A stretch of DNA of 64,000 bases from Aldrovandia affinis (GCA_029706075.1 JAINUG010000004.1:727547-791546), one strand, 5' to 3'. Positions 34,200 to 46,340 are shown, numbered from the stretch's first letter. A program made the numbers and translations. Notes: generated from the letters alone by a model not told the origin.

Positions 34200-34935
34200 C
34201 TTAAGGTAATGAATGCCCTTTTAAACTGGTTGCAAATTTCCGTGCGTGGGTCTGCTCGCAGCACAGTTTTCAATTCAAAGAAAGTGAACACAGTTTGCCT
34301 GCCGCGATGATTTTCGCACACAATCTGACTAAAGTTGCTTCACCGGAGACTAGGGTCATTGTTCGAGGGGGCGTGGCGAGTTTGAACAAATAAGGAGCCG
34401 CCCCCCCCTCCAGTCCTCATAACTTTCGATATCCAGGAAAAGAGAGCAGATGTGTTGCCAACTACGTAGGCGTATGAAACTTTGTTTCCTCGAAAAACTT
34501 TTTAACGGTTGGGCTCACTTTATTTACCGTTTTAACTGTTACTTTGCTGGTTCCTTGTCCACGCGTCTTCGGCGCTGAGCTTGGAGCCAGGTGTGCCATA
34601 TAAACTTAGTTTAAATTTGTTCTGTTCATAAGGTTATTATAACTCATTAAATAAGTCTGGTTTGTTTCCCCAGGAGTAGCCTACGAGACCAGAATCCTCC
34701 CCCCTACTTGGCCCCATTTTGGCCCCTTGCCTAGATCAAGCCTGAGCAAGTTGGAGACTGATCAGAAAGAGCACCAAGAGGCTAATGACAACTATGAAGC
34801 AACTACAGGATTTTATGGCAGAATATTCAACATGTGCATGTGTCAACAATACAAAAGCTCTCCACAATTCTGATTTGTATGGTAGGATGGCAAGAAGGAA
34901 GCCACTACTCTAAAAAGTCCACATTTAGTCCCGTT

Positions 34936-35095
34936 TGAGGTATGTGGTTCTGTGTGGCTCAATAGGTAGAGCATGGTGTGGGCAACACTTAGGTTGTGGG
35001 TTCGATTCCCATTGGGCCCACATACTGACAAATGTATGCATTCACTACTGTAAGTTGCTTTGGGTAAAAGCGTCTGCTAAATAGCATATAGCAAA
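34936..35095 (+). repeat. tRNA-derived SINE (unit 3)
   Basis: Orthologous to 29797-29950, with the same boxes and tail. Confidence 0.75.
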
Positions 35096-35639
35096 TAGCC
35101 GTGTGGGTATCCAGAGACTCATGGCTGTAATTCAAGCAAAGGGTACTTCTACCAAATACTAACTCAGCAGGGTGTAGACTTATCAATGCAAGTTATTCTA
35201 GTTTTTTAAATTTATGTTCAGAAATGTTGAGAATTTCTTTTTTACCCACTTGGAAGTTGTAGGGTAAAATGTGTAAATAAAGGTGGAAAGAGTCTGATTT
35301 AATGTTTTAATTTCAGGCTGTAAAGCAACAAAAGTTGACATTTTAGAGCGGGGGCGTAGACTTTAAAGGGGCACTGTAGATATTGATCTGTACGATACGT
35401 CCAGCTGCACAGATAGATATGGGTTTGAGATGCATCCAACTATGCATCGATACAGATCTGTAGGATGGCTATGGAGCTGGAATGGATGATGTCAGGTGAT
35501 GTGTGCATGCAGGTGAAATCAGGATAGAACAAAAGTGCAGGCATAAGTCCACCATGCGCTGCACATTGCAAACAAGTATCTGGGGGGATGGGACCTGTAA
35601 CAATGCCTATACAGATAACTGGGCCCTTTCTGTCACTTT

Positions 35640-36020
35640 TTGTTTTTCAATACTGCAGTGGAAAGTACAGGTAGATGTCATAAGGGAGTTGAATTACAGC
35701 CATGAGTCTATTTGGATACCCACATGGCTTCAGAATCTTCAGCGTTTTTTGCATAATTCAAATGGGACTGAATGTGGACTTTTTTTAGTAGTGGCTTCCT
35801 TCTTCCCACCCCACCATACAGACCAGGATTATGGAGAGCTTTCTGCATTGTTGGCACATGCACATGTTGGCCACTCTTTGCCATTGGCCTCTTGGTGGCC
35901 TCTCTGATCAGTCTCCTTCTTGCTCAGTCATCCAGCTTGTACGGATGGCCTGATCTAGGCAAGGTCCTGGTGGTGCCATGCACCTTCCACTTCTTAATTA
36001 TGGGCTTGACTGTCCTGCGA
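35640..36020 (-). mobile_element. Inverted Tc1-like relic (unit 3)
   Basis: Homologous to 23150-23530. It stops abruptly at 'gagggatatt', where LTR-like sequence begins. Confidence 0.65.
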
Positions 36021-36024
36021 GGGA

Positions 36025-36641
36025 TATTCCCATTCCCTTCGCCACATTCCCTTTGTTCCTGTCTCGTTTTTCCTTTGTCTTGTTTCTCCCTCGTGATTGT
36101 GTTAATTGTTTTATTATTTTCTATTATTCAATTATCTACTCCTTGTCGTTCCTTGTCATGCTCACCTGTTGCTAATCCCGTCATCCGTTCCGGCACACCA
36201 GCCTCCCATCAAGATCATCAGCCCTGCAGTATATCTACCCCGGTTTTCCAGTCATTTATCGTCAGATCGTTGTTCTCTTTACCCCGGTAGAAACTGACTT
36301 TAGAAATCCTTGTCTAAGACTCTGTGTTTACTGGTCTTTGTGTGTCAAGTTAAATTCATGTTAACCCTTGTTCCTGTTGTCTTCCTTCGTGTTCAGGTCC
36401 ATTCCTCGTCTAACTGCCAGCTCTGTCTGTCCTGCCAGCCCCGCCTGCCTACACGCTTGGCTTGCCCTCCGGTTCCCTCGTCCTGTCTGCCCAGTCATCT
36501 CGTACACTCCTCCTGTGCATCCCTTCCGTTGTCCAGCTCATTGTTTTCCACTACCTCTGTTATTACTATTATTAAATCATCACTCTCTATTCTAAACCTT
36601 GTCTGTGTCTGCGTTTGGGTTCATTCCTGTTCGACATAACA
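36025..36641 (+). mobile_element. Truncated LTR fragment at the unit 3/4 joint
   Basis: A T/C-rich sequence ending '...gttcgacataaca', like the end of the solo LTR at 42202 (on the other strand 'TGTGATG...CATAACA'). Its left LTR end is missing. It replaces the distal part of unit 3 and the first part of unit 4, so an insertion plus deletion, or recombination between LTRs, took place here. Confidence 0.5.
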
Positions 36642-36930
36642 TTCACAAAATACAATTGTGTAGAAATGTTGATGTAGGACAGTAGTCAAACGTTGTGTGA
36701 TGATACTTTATTCGCAAAAACGATCACATACATAGGTTATGCTTCGGCCAACGTGGCCTGCAAACAGATATGAACTTCTACATTTCTACAGTTTATCAGT
36801 ATAAAAACTGGTAACGAAAACAAGCGCGAGCAAACAAAAGATATACATTGACAGTAGGCTATAATAATACATCAATATAAAAATAAACAGATCGCTTTAA
36901 ACAACAACAAAAAAAGAGGCCAAGCCCCAG

Positions 36931-38717
36931 TTAACCCCCATAGTATTTATACTGGGTGTTAGAGGAAACCATCGAGCCGAGCGCGAAAATGCCAACAGCC
37001 ACCAGGATGATGAAGATGGTCACGCAGTGGTTCTGTGTGCCTCAGTTGGTAGAGCATCGCGTTGGCAATGCTTAGGTTGTGGGTTCAATTCTCAATGGGA
37101 CCACATATACTGAAAAAAGTATGCATTCACCACTGTAAGTCGCTTTGGATAAAAGCGTCTGCTAAAAAACATATATTGCCATTACTATTATTATTAAGAT
37201 GGTCACGCACACCAGGAAGAGGCAGAGGGCCACGATGTTGAGGCAGCGCGCGGTGGATCCGTACTCTCGCGCCGCCTCAAGGTCACCCACCACTTTCCGG
37301 TCTCTGGCCTGAGATAGAACACAGTTTCGTACTTACTTGCGCTCCAAAACACCAAAAAAGTGACAACCAATCCAGTTTTAATCCACGAAAATTGTATTAT
37401 AAGAATGTGCGGATTAAATTCTGACCACTGAAATATAACAATTTTGAGCGTGAAAAGTGTTTTATTTTAATACTTTAATCGCAACCATTTTAAATGTGCA
37501 TGCCAATGTGATTGCGTAAAGCTATTGTTACCGAAGCTATAAAGCTCTACAACAGTGTTCACTCGTGCCCTAGGGGAGCTGCAGGTTTTTGTTTTCATTT
37601 TAAAATCAGCAACCAATTTAGACCGAAGAAATGGGTGATGAGAGTTCATTTATAATGGAAAGCTTTTTTTCCATTAAAAAACTGGGTGACAACAGATCTG
37701 ATTTTGCTTAAGCCATGTTTTCACTTTTGAGGTGAAATTACCAAAACGATTGCATCTCTTAATTGGTAGTGAATTCCAATGTTTAGAGGCTTTTTATAGA
37801 AAATTCTAATTCACGAAATGTGAATGCGTTTGGATACAGTGCAATCTCTGGAAATGGTTGGAACAGTCAGGTCGTAACTTTATGAATTTATTTAGAGGCG
37901 GGGTTACAAAGTTGTGAACAATTTTAAACAGAAGGCACAGCCTACATCAGAATAAAACCCAGTTATTCAAACATTCATTTAATATCTTGCCATGGTGGTA
38001 TTGAGTAGGTTTTGATCTTCTTGCAGTTTCTCTAGCTTGAGCCCAATTTGTTATTCTGTAGGTTATGCCAGGTGAGAAAAAAATCATAGCGTGCATATAC
38101 ACGTTGGCTGCTTCAGTTGAAAGGCTATCTAATGAAGCTTAAGTTTGACAAGTTAAACTTTAAACTTTTATTTGCCACTTTCTTTAGGTTTTTTTCTTTA
38201 GTTAGTTCAATTTCAGTCTTGGGTCGAAATGCTGACTTTCCCCCCTTAATATAGATGTCAGGGGAAATTAAAGTAAAATATTGAAATAATCAGGACGGGA
38301 TCCGGTTGTGTTAGTGCTGCGTAACAACGAAAACCTTCAAAACCGGCTCTCCAAGAGCAATAGTGAATACCACTAACCAGTGCAACAATTGAATCAATGC
38401 CGACAATAAAATTAAGGCCAGCAAAAGTTCAGGCATCAAAAACTACTTGGGGGGTTAAGAACAAATAAACAGCTTTAAAGACGGGATCCGGTCGCGCTCA
38501 CCTTAATTGAGAAGTACAGAGCCGCAAAGCCCAGGCAAAACGTGTTCATGTACAAAAAGCTGCACAGGGACCAGATGACGTGGTCTCGAGGCGGCGGGAC
38601 CAGTGGCGCAGTCATCCAGACTTGGTTAGCCATCGCAATCTCCTGAGGATCCTTCATTCGCTCATAAGCGTTGGGTTGCATTGGTAAACGTTCTGGTAGG
38701 TATTGTACGATCTCCAT
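36931..38717 (-). CDS. IFITM-like (CD225) protein, copy 4, C-terminus replaced by a SINE
   Basis: Exon 1 is 38717-38502 (72 codons). Exon 2 starts at 37308 with a normal acceptor. A SINE (37027-37195) lies inside exon 2, so translation runs from ...LVCVTI into antisense SINE sequence and stops at TAG 37162-37164, giving 48 exon-2 codons and about 120 residues. The new end reads [11 protein letters not shown], still hydrophobic, so the second membrane helix may be preserved while the normal tail (through NTQYKYYGG, ancestral stop 36931-36933) is lost. Exon 1 also has private changes ([18 protein letters not shown]). Either a pseudogene or a truncated but membrane-competent protein. Its promoter is split by the LTR element at 38974. 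Confidence 0.7.
37027..37195 (+). mobile_element. tRNA-derived SINE inside IFITM copy 4 exon 2
   Basis: 169 bp with A box, B box and tail, flanked by a perfect 14-bp duplication AAGATGGTCACGCA (37013-37026 and 37196-37209). This is a typical LINE-driven insertion. Antisense to the gene. The duplicated exon bases and SINE tail set the new reading frame and stop. Confidence 0.9.
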
Positions 38718-38973
38718 CTTAAGGTAATGAATGCCCTTTTAAACTGGTTGCAAATTTTCGTGCGTGGGTCTGCTCGCAGCACAGTTTTCAATTCAAAGAA
38801 AGTGAACACAGTTTGCCTGCCGCGATGATTTTCGCACACAATCTGACAAAAGTTGCTTCACCGGAGACTAGAGTCATTGTTCGCGGGGGCGTGGCGGGTT
38901 TGAACAAATAAGGAGTCGTTTCCCCTCCTCCAGTCTTCATAACTTTCGATATCCAAGAAGAGAGAGCAGATGT

Positions 38974-40532
38974 TGTCAGGAACGGAGTAGGAAAACCAGG
39001 CGCGGACCAAAGAATGCAATAATGTTCTTTATTGCAAAGACAGGCAAAGTTCATACGGGAGCAATCAGGGCAATACAGGAATCCAAAGAGTGGTCGGGGA
39101 CAGGCAAAGTTCGTTCCAGGCTTCAGGTGTGTCAGAGGCAGACAAGACGTGGTCAATGGGCAGGCGGAGGTCGATAACAGGGAATCAGTCCGGGGAACAC
39201 AGAGAGGAGCAGGGCAGGAACCACGAGGAGCACGAACAGGTGGATCGGGAACAAGACTGAGACAGGACTGAACACGGAAGCACAAACACGAGGAAACAAC
39301 ACACGGGTACACAAAGAGAACGCTACAAAGTTGTGTAGGTATAGCAAAGCACAAGACAATCTGGCAACGAACATGGGAAAACGCACAGTTTATATACATT
39401 TAGACATAACGAGAAACAATCAGGAATTAACATGAATGCAGCTGCCACCGGAGACTGCAATCAGACACACGAGGAACAGGTGAAAACGATAATACAATGA
39501 CGAGACAATTTAGTTTAGTTTATTAGCACAAAAAATATATATATAATACAACAAAGTATACGAAACAAATAAACATAACAAATATGTGCAGGAGAGGTAA
39601 GAAACCCCAAAGGGCTTATAATAAAACCTCCCCTCTAGGATTTACTATTTATCCTGTTCTTTAACATAAAATGAAATTAAAAACAAGTAAAAAAGCAAAT
39701 AAATTCATAATAACAGTAATAATAAAAAATAAATAAAAGAGTAAACACAGACACATAGCACATACATCCATGTACAGAGCACCTTAATTATGACACAGGT
39801 GTTTTTTCATGTTGGACTTGAATACAGACAATGATGGACAGGTTTTGATAGAGAGGGGACAGGTATTCCAGAGTGATGGACCTCTGTATTTAAAGGAGTG
39901 TTGACCAAGAGTTGTATGACAATAATGAATATGAATGTCCTTTGCTCGTCTAGTTGGATATGAATGGATATCTGAGTTCATTAAAAAGAAGTTGTTGAAT
40001 ACACTTGGTAGGCTGTGATGATCTTGAGACATACATTTATACATAAAAGTACATGTTTGATAGACATTGATGTTGAAGATGGTTAACAGATTTAGTTTCT
40101 TGAACAGTGGAGCTGATGGTTCATAACGATTTGACGCAGTTGCCAATCGTAAAAATTTCTTTTGGATTAAAGTAATTTTTTGAAGGGCAGAAGGATATGT
40201 ACTGGCCCATACGATGTTACAGTATGATATGTATGGGTACATTAAACTATAGTAGAGTGTTAAAAGACAGGATTGATTTACCAATGATTTACCAATCTGG
40301 TAACGAACATAGGAAAACACACAGCTAAATACATCAGACATAACAAGAAACAATCAGGAATTAACACTGCATCTAACTGCAATCAGACACATGAGGAACA
40401 GGTGAAAACGATAATACAATGACAAGACTGGAAAACAGGTAAGTGAAAGTGAAAACACGGACCGGACAACCAGGAAAACATGGAATAAACTAAAACACTT
40501 AATTACGGGGAACACGAACACGAGACGTGACA
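38974..40532 (-). mobile_element. LTR-type insertion in the IFITM copy 4 promoter, with LINE fragment inside
   Basis: Starts TGTCAGGAACGG and ends CGTGACA, flanked by AGATGT at 38968-38973 and 40533-40538. Minus orientation (AATAAAG-type signal near 39035 on minus). A segment of about 150 bp (39357-39507) is repeated imperfectly at 40292-40430, and the interval holds a LINE fragment. The insertion moves the upstream promoter region of copy 4 about 1.56 kb away. Confidence 0.7.
39520..40353 (-). pseudogene. Non-LTR retrotransposon RT C-terminal fragment
   Basis: The minus-strand frame 40353-39784 reads LYYSLMYPYISYCNIVWAST and then FKKLNLLTIFNINVYQTCTF, typical of the region after the RT core of L2/Rex1-like LINE ORF2. 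It ends SFKYRGPSLWN near its C-terminus. The N-terminal endonuclease and the RT catalytic core are absent: a 5'-truncated copy. Confidence 0.7.
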
Positions 40533-40569
40533 AGATGTGTTGCCAACTACGTAGGCGTATAAAACTTTA

Positions 40570-40581
40570 AGTTTACTTTTA
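40570..40581 (-). promoter_or_regulatory. Degraded, displaced ISRE-like element of IFITM copy 4
   Basis: The minus strand reads TAAAAGTAAACT: the GAAAC core of copies 1 and 2 has become GTAAAC. It now lies about 1.85 kb from the ATG (38717) because of the LTR insertion. Confidence 0.4.
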
Positions 40582-40809
40582 ACGGTTGGGCTCACTTTAT
40601 TTACCGTTTTAACCGTTACTTTGCTGGTTCCTTGTCCACGCGTCTTCGGCGCTGAGCTTGGAGCCAGGTGTGCCATATAAACTTAGTTTAAATTTGTTCT
40701 GTTCATAAGGTTATTATAAGTCATTAAATAAGTCTGGTTTGTTTCCCCAGGAGTAGCCTACGAGACCAGAATCCTCCCTCCTACTTGGCGCCATTTTGGC
40801 CCCTTGCCT

Positions 40810-41321
40810 AGATCAGGCCTGAGCAAGTTGGAGACTGATCAGAAAGACCACCAAGAGGCTAATGACAGCTATGAAGCAGCTACAGGATTTTATGGCAGAA
40901 TAGTCAACATGTGCATGTGTCAACAATACAGAAAGCTCTCCAAAATTCTGATTTGTATGGTAGGGTGGCAAGAAGGAAGCCACTACTCTAAAAAGTCAAT
41001 TCAGTCCCGTTTGAGGTATTCCAAAAACATAGATTCTGAAGCCATGTGGATATCCAGAGACTCATGGCTGTAATTCAAGCAAAGGGTACTTCTACCAAAT
41101 ATTAACTCAGCAGGGTGTAGACTTATCAATGCAAGTTATTCTAGTTTTTTAATTTATGTTCAGAAATGTTTAGAAATTATTTTTTCCCCACTTGGAAGTT
41201 GTAGGGTAAAATGTTTAAGTAAAGGTGCAAAGAGTCTGATTTAATGTTTTAATTTCAGGCTGTAAAGCAACAAAAGTTTACATTTTAGAGCGGGGGCGTA
41301 GATTTTAAAGGGGCACTGTAG
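40810..41321 (+). mobile_element. Tc1-like relic (unit 4)
   Basis: The plus-strand remnant corresponds to 29580-30240 but without the SINE: the two Tc1 halves join at 'ccaaaaacatagattctgaagcc'. This is therefore probably the pre-SINE state. Confidence 0.55.
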
Positions 41322-42202
41322 TGTGATGTCCGGACATGGACCCAGGTGCAGACCAGGATAAGGCAGTAAAGGAACATTTAATGATCAAGCAAGGTTTAAA
41401 AGCCGATAGTCAGAGGTAGATAAAGTACAAAATCGAAATCCAAAAGAGTAGTCAAAAAGGCAGTCCAAAAATCAAAACCAAATAATCAGAAAGGCAAAAA
41501 ACTCATAGTCAAACTCTGGCTTACACACAATCCGCACAATGAATATTAATCAACGTTCTGACAAATGCTAAAAGAAAACAAGGAACTTATATACAAGCGG
41601 GGAAGGGAAACACAATAGGAATCAGGTGTGACTGGGAGGGGAAAAGGGCAAGAACACAGGTGAGAACGATAGGGATCACTAATATAATAATAAGGGGAGA
41701 CAAAAGACACGGACTTGGAAGCACATAGACACACTGAAAATAAACGACCTGGAAGAGCAGGTAGACACATGCACAGTTTGAAGGGGAGGAGCGCATAGAA
41801 AGAAAATGTGTGCAGAGAAGGCGATAGGAGAGATGCGTACAGGGATAGGACAATGAGAGAGAGAATGATAGCAGTAGATAGAAACGTGAGATAATTAGTA
41901 ATTAGTAAATGTTAGTAACGTAATCTAAATCCCTAATGTTAGTAGATTAGTTGGTTAGTACTATTTACACCTAACTAATATATACAGAGTGATAGAAAGA
42001 AGGAAGTAAACGAGACAGGAAAATAAGGCAGAAAACCCGTAAAGTCGAAATCACCCGAATAGTGCAATAACAAAGACGAGGAGTGGATTTTCAAAAAACA
42101 AGGAACACAGACAGACGGGGAAACTGACGTGAATCATGAGTGACTATGGAGAAAAATAATAAAATACAAAAACAAACAGAACAAACGTGGCAAAACATAA
42201 CA
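41322..42202 (-). mobile_element. Solo LTR, 5-bp TSD (unit 4)
   Basis: 881 bp, TGTGATGTCC...AACATAACA, flanked by TGTAG at 41317-41321 and 42203-42207. Other units read 'cactgtagatattg' uninterrupted. Related in the middle to 31280-32230 on the other strand (shared 'ctaactaatctactaacgtt'-type block). No coding. Confidence 0.85.
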
Positions 42203-42489
42203 TGTAGATATTGATCTGTACGATACGTCCAGCTGCGCAGATAGATGTGGGTCTGAGATGCATCCAGCTATGCATCGATACGGATCTGTAGGATGGCTAT
42301 GGAGCTGGAATGGATGATGTCAGGTGATGTGTGCATGCAGGTGAAATCAGGATAGAACAAAAGTGCAGGCATAAGTCCACCATGCGCTGCACATTGCAAA
42401 CAAGTATCTGGGGGGATGGGACCTGTAACAATGCCTATACAGATAACTGGGCCTTTTCTGTTACTTTTTGTTTTTCAATACTGCAGTGG

Positions 42490-43330
42490 AAAGTCCAGGT
42501 ACATGTCATAACGGAGCTGAATTACAGCCACGAGTCTATTTGGATACCCACATGGCTTCAGAATCTTCAGTGTTTTTTGCATAATTCAAACTGGACTGAA
42601 CGTGGACTTCAGTAGTGGCTTCCTTCTTGCCACCCTACCATACAGACCAGAATTGTGGAGAGCTTTCTGTATTGTTGACACATGCACATGTTGGCCACTC
42701 TTTGCAATGAAGTCTTGAAGCTCCTTCATAGTTGCCATTGGCCTCTTGGTGGCCTCTCTGATCAGTCATCCAGCTTGTACGGATGGCCTGATCTAGGCAA
42801 GGTCCTGCTGGTGCCATGCACCTTCCACTTCTTAAGTATGGGCTTGACTGTCCTGCGAGGGATATTTAAGGCCTTTTAAATCTTTCTATACCAATTTCCT
42901 GACATGTGCCTCCACAACTTTATCCCAGAATGTTGCTCATTGTGGATTTTTGACTGAAATGCACTATCCTGCAGTGGAATCCTCTAGGAAGAGCTGATTC
43001 TATTCTGACATAATCAGAATCACTACAATTGAACACAGGTGGAGGCCAATTCGCTTGGGGCATCATCTGGAAGGTGATTGGTTACCTCAGAGCTAGTTTA
43101 CAGTTTTATACCCATATAGAGTGGATATAAACATTATTCACCTCTTTGGCATTTATCCCATTTTATTTTTGTACTTTATGGAATCAGCATGGATTTAATT
43201 GGGATTTCTTGTCACTGATCAACAGAAAATACTCTAGAATGTCAAAAAAAAACAAAAAAACTCTAAAGCCTTTTTCATAGTTACAAATAAAAAACCAATA
43301 ATTGTTCATTTGGTTCTTGTTCTGTCTGTT
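42490..43330 (-). mobile_element. Inverted Tc1-like relic (unit 4)
   Basis: Homologous to 23150-23860, with a longer right side. It includes 'ttgatcagtgacaagaaatcccaattaaatcc' on minus, typical of the outer part of fish Tc1-like elements. No intact transposase. Confidence 0.65.
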
Positions 43331-43955
43331 CTCACTGATCTATACTTATATGATTCCTGCACTCTAGCACTTTCAAACAAATCACCCACACATGTATTAA
43401 TGGCATGCACATAGTATATCACACTCCCTGTCTTCTTTGTAGTCTGATTAGGCTGGAGGCCCCTACAGAGGCCTCAGGGAGGGTAGCATGGGCCTGATCA
43501 GTATCCTTGTTATGTATACTATGAAAACAACTGAACACGGATGTTGAATATAATCTATGTGATGGGGTGCTCCGGTTCACCTCCAATGTTGGGATTGAAG
43601 GCATTCCAGTCATCATCTCCGGCATGGGCCTGCCCTAGATTTCCTCGAACCATTAAGGGTGGGGTTTTATCTGGCCTGAGTGTACCACATTGGTCGAACT
43701 GACATGATCAAAGGACCTGTGGCGGGGATGACCATGAGCACATCAATGAGATATGTATGCAAATGTATTCATCATGCCATACACAGGTGGGAGGGCATAG
43801 CAAGGGAGAGGGGAGGATCCGCCAATGTTTCTATAATAATGAACAAAAGATATGGAGTCTTCAGAGCGTTTCTGGTTTGGCCTTGAACGGCTCCATCCCT
43901 GTGTGCACATTGGTTGATAAACATCTGTTGTTTGAACCTGTGGCTGCCATCACAT

Positions 43956-45556
43956 CACACCTCCCTGAGCCAAGCTGTTGTCCCTACATGCTTCAAAGGC
44001 ACCACCATCATCCCGGTACCGAAGAAGGCTTCTCCATCTGGCTTCAATGACTATCGTCCCGTGGCACTGACTCCCATCATCATGAAGTGCTTCGAACGGT
44101 TAGTCATGCAACACATCAAATCCCTCCTCCCTCCTTCCCTGGACCCCTTCCAGTTTGCATATCGGGCCAACAGGTCCACTGATGATGCAATCTCCACCGC
44201 CTTCCACTCAGCTCTCACCCACCTGGAATCCAAGGACTCATACGTGAGGATGCTGTTCATTGACTTCAGTTCAGCATTCAACACAATCATCCCCCAACAG
44301 CTGATACAGAAACTGGACCGTCTGGGGCTGAACACCTCTCTGTGCAACTGGCTGTTGGACTTCCTGACTGGGAGACCACAGGCAGTTCGGGTCGGCGGCA
44401 ACACATCCAGCACCATCACAGTGAACACTGGGGCCCCCCAGGGATGTGTGCTTAGCCCCCTGCTCTTCACACTACTGACCCACGACTGCACACCAAAACA
44501 CAGCTCCAACCTCTTCGTCAAGTTTGCGGACGACACAACTGTGGTGGGACTCATCAACAACAACGATGAGGTTAACTACAGAGACGAGGTGAGCCAACTG
44601 ACCAGATGGTGCAGTGACAACAACCTCATTCTCAATGTGGAGAAGACAAAGGAGACTGTTGTCGACTTCAGGAGAGCCCACCCAGCACCCTCCACTGACC
44701 ATCAACGATGTTGCGGTGGAGAGAGTGAGCAGCACCAAGTTCCTGGGTGTGCACATCACAGAAGACCTCTCCTGGAACATCAACACCGCATCACTGGCCA
44801 AGAAAGCTCAGCAGCGCCTGTACTTCCTCCGCAAACTGAAAAGAGCTAGAGCCCCAGCCCCCATCATGCGCTCCTTCTACCGGGGCACCATCGAGAGCAT
44901 CCTGACCAGCTGCATAACGGTGTGGTACGGAGGGTGTACTGAGGCCAGTCGCAAGTCCCTGCAGCGCATAGTGAGAGCAGCGGAGAAGGCCATTGGAGCC
45001 TCCCTCCCCTCCCTCCAGGACATTTACAACACACGCCTGGTCCGCAAAGCACTCTGCGCTGCAGGTGACTCCACCCACCCCTCACACGCCTCTTCAGTCT
45101 CCTGCCGTCCGGGAGGAGAATGAGGAGCCTCCCGGCAAGGACCAGCAGACTGAGAGACAGTTTCATCCACCAGGCTGTCAGGAAGCTGAACTCTCTTCCA
45201 ACTCTCCCCCCCCTTCCTCCTCTGCCCCCTGCCCCCCCCCTGACCTGACCTCCATCCCCCCTGCACAGACTATTAGCAACAGCCACTTTACCAAATACTG
45301 CTATTGCACTGTAACTGTACTTAAATCAATATTTGCACAGCATTCATTTGCACATTTACATATTCTATATTTATATTTATAACTATTTTTAGATTTCGTT
45401 TTTATATTGTGTGTTTTGTATTGTGTGTGTGCTGTTTGTTTGTATTAATGTTAAACTGCACTGTGGATGTGAGAGAACGCAATTTCAATCCCTGTATGTC
45501 GTGTATATACTGTGATTGACAATAAAGCTGACTTTGACTTTGACTTTGACTTTGAT
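43956..45556 (+). pseudogene. L2/CR1-type LINE, 5'-truncated, frameshifted
   Basis: Reverse transcriptase ORF2 remnant of a non-LTR retrotransposon. The first frame (to about 44700) has the RT fingers and palm ([44 protein letters not shown] and catalytic [11 protein letters not shown]). The second frame (44614-45123) continues with [14 protein letters not shown] and FYRGTIESILTSCITVWYG. The frame change lies near 44690. It ends with an AATAAAG and a tail of tandem 'gacttt' units (45520-45556). The empty site 'catcacatctatggg' is preserved in unit 1 near 26650. The endonuclease domain is absent. Confidence 0.85.
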
Positions 45557-45630
45557 CTATGGGTCCTGAGGGATCTCTCAGACCACCACGTCAATTGCAC
45601 GTCAAGTATTCGCCTCGTTTTCTAAGACAC

Positions 45631-46340
45631 ACCTAAATAAACTCTGGTGCAATTACTTGTCTTCAGAGGTCACATAATTATTTGATTGGAGTCCACCTGT
45701 TTACAATTAAGGTAAATTAAATACACCTGTCTGTGAGAGGTCCCACAGTTGGTTAGTGCATTTCCAAAGAAGAGCTTCATCATGAAGACCAAAAAATATT
45801 CAAAGCAAATCTGAGAAAAGGTTCTTCAAAAGCACCAATCAGGGGAAGGATATAAGAAGAAATCAAAGACTTTGAATATTCCTTGGAGCACCATTAAGTC
45901 CATCATAAAATGTATTTGAGAATATGGCACAACTGTAAATTTGCCTAGAACAAGCCATCCTCCAAAAGTGAGCATCCGTGCAAGGACGACACTTCTTAGG
46001 GAACATGGCAACTCCGATGAAGTTAGTCTTCCATGGCAGAGATGGAAGAAACTGTCCATAGGACAATACAGCTGTGCAAAGCTGACAGAAACTTACCCAA
46101 ATAGACTCACAGCTGTAAATGCAGCTAAAGGTGCTTATAGCAAGTATTAAGTCAAGGCGAGTGATTACATATGCAATCAATTAATTTATTTGTAATGAAT
46201 TAAGGAAAGCTTTGGATTTTTTATTTTTTATTTGACATGAGTATTTTGTGCGAAATTGCAATGGCAATAAATCCCAATCAAACCTATGTAAGAAAATAAA
46301 ATGTGAAAAATGCCAATGGGGTGAATACTTTTATACCCCG
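45631..46340 (+). mobile_element. Tc1-like element remnant with transposase N-terminus
   Basis: From ATG near 45781 the decayed frame reads MKTKKYSKQ, then KSKTLNIPWSTIKSIIK and EYGTTVNLPRTSHPPKVS, the paired-type DNA-binding region of fish Tc1 transposases, with stops. The catalytic DDE part is deleted and the outer end reads 'ggtgaatacttttatacccc'. Unit 1 has a shorter version at 26700-26890. Confidence 0.65.

Larger units (their letters stand above)
31101..36641 (-). repeat. IFITM tandem unit 3
   Basis: The third direct repeat, interrupted by a solo LTR in the 3' flank. It is cut at its right end by an LTR fragment that also removes the start of unit 4. Confidence 0.75.

Noticed and set aside
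44864..45286. Gly/Arg-rich minus frames over the LINE
   Set aside because: Antisense shadows of the LINE ORF2 and its C-rich 3' UTR.
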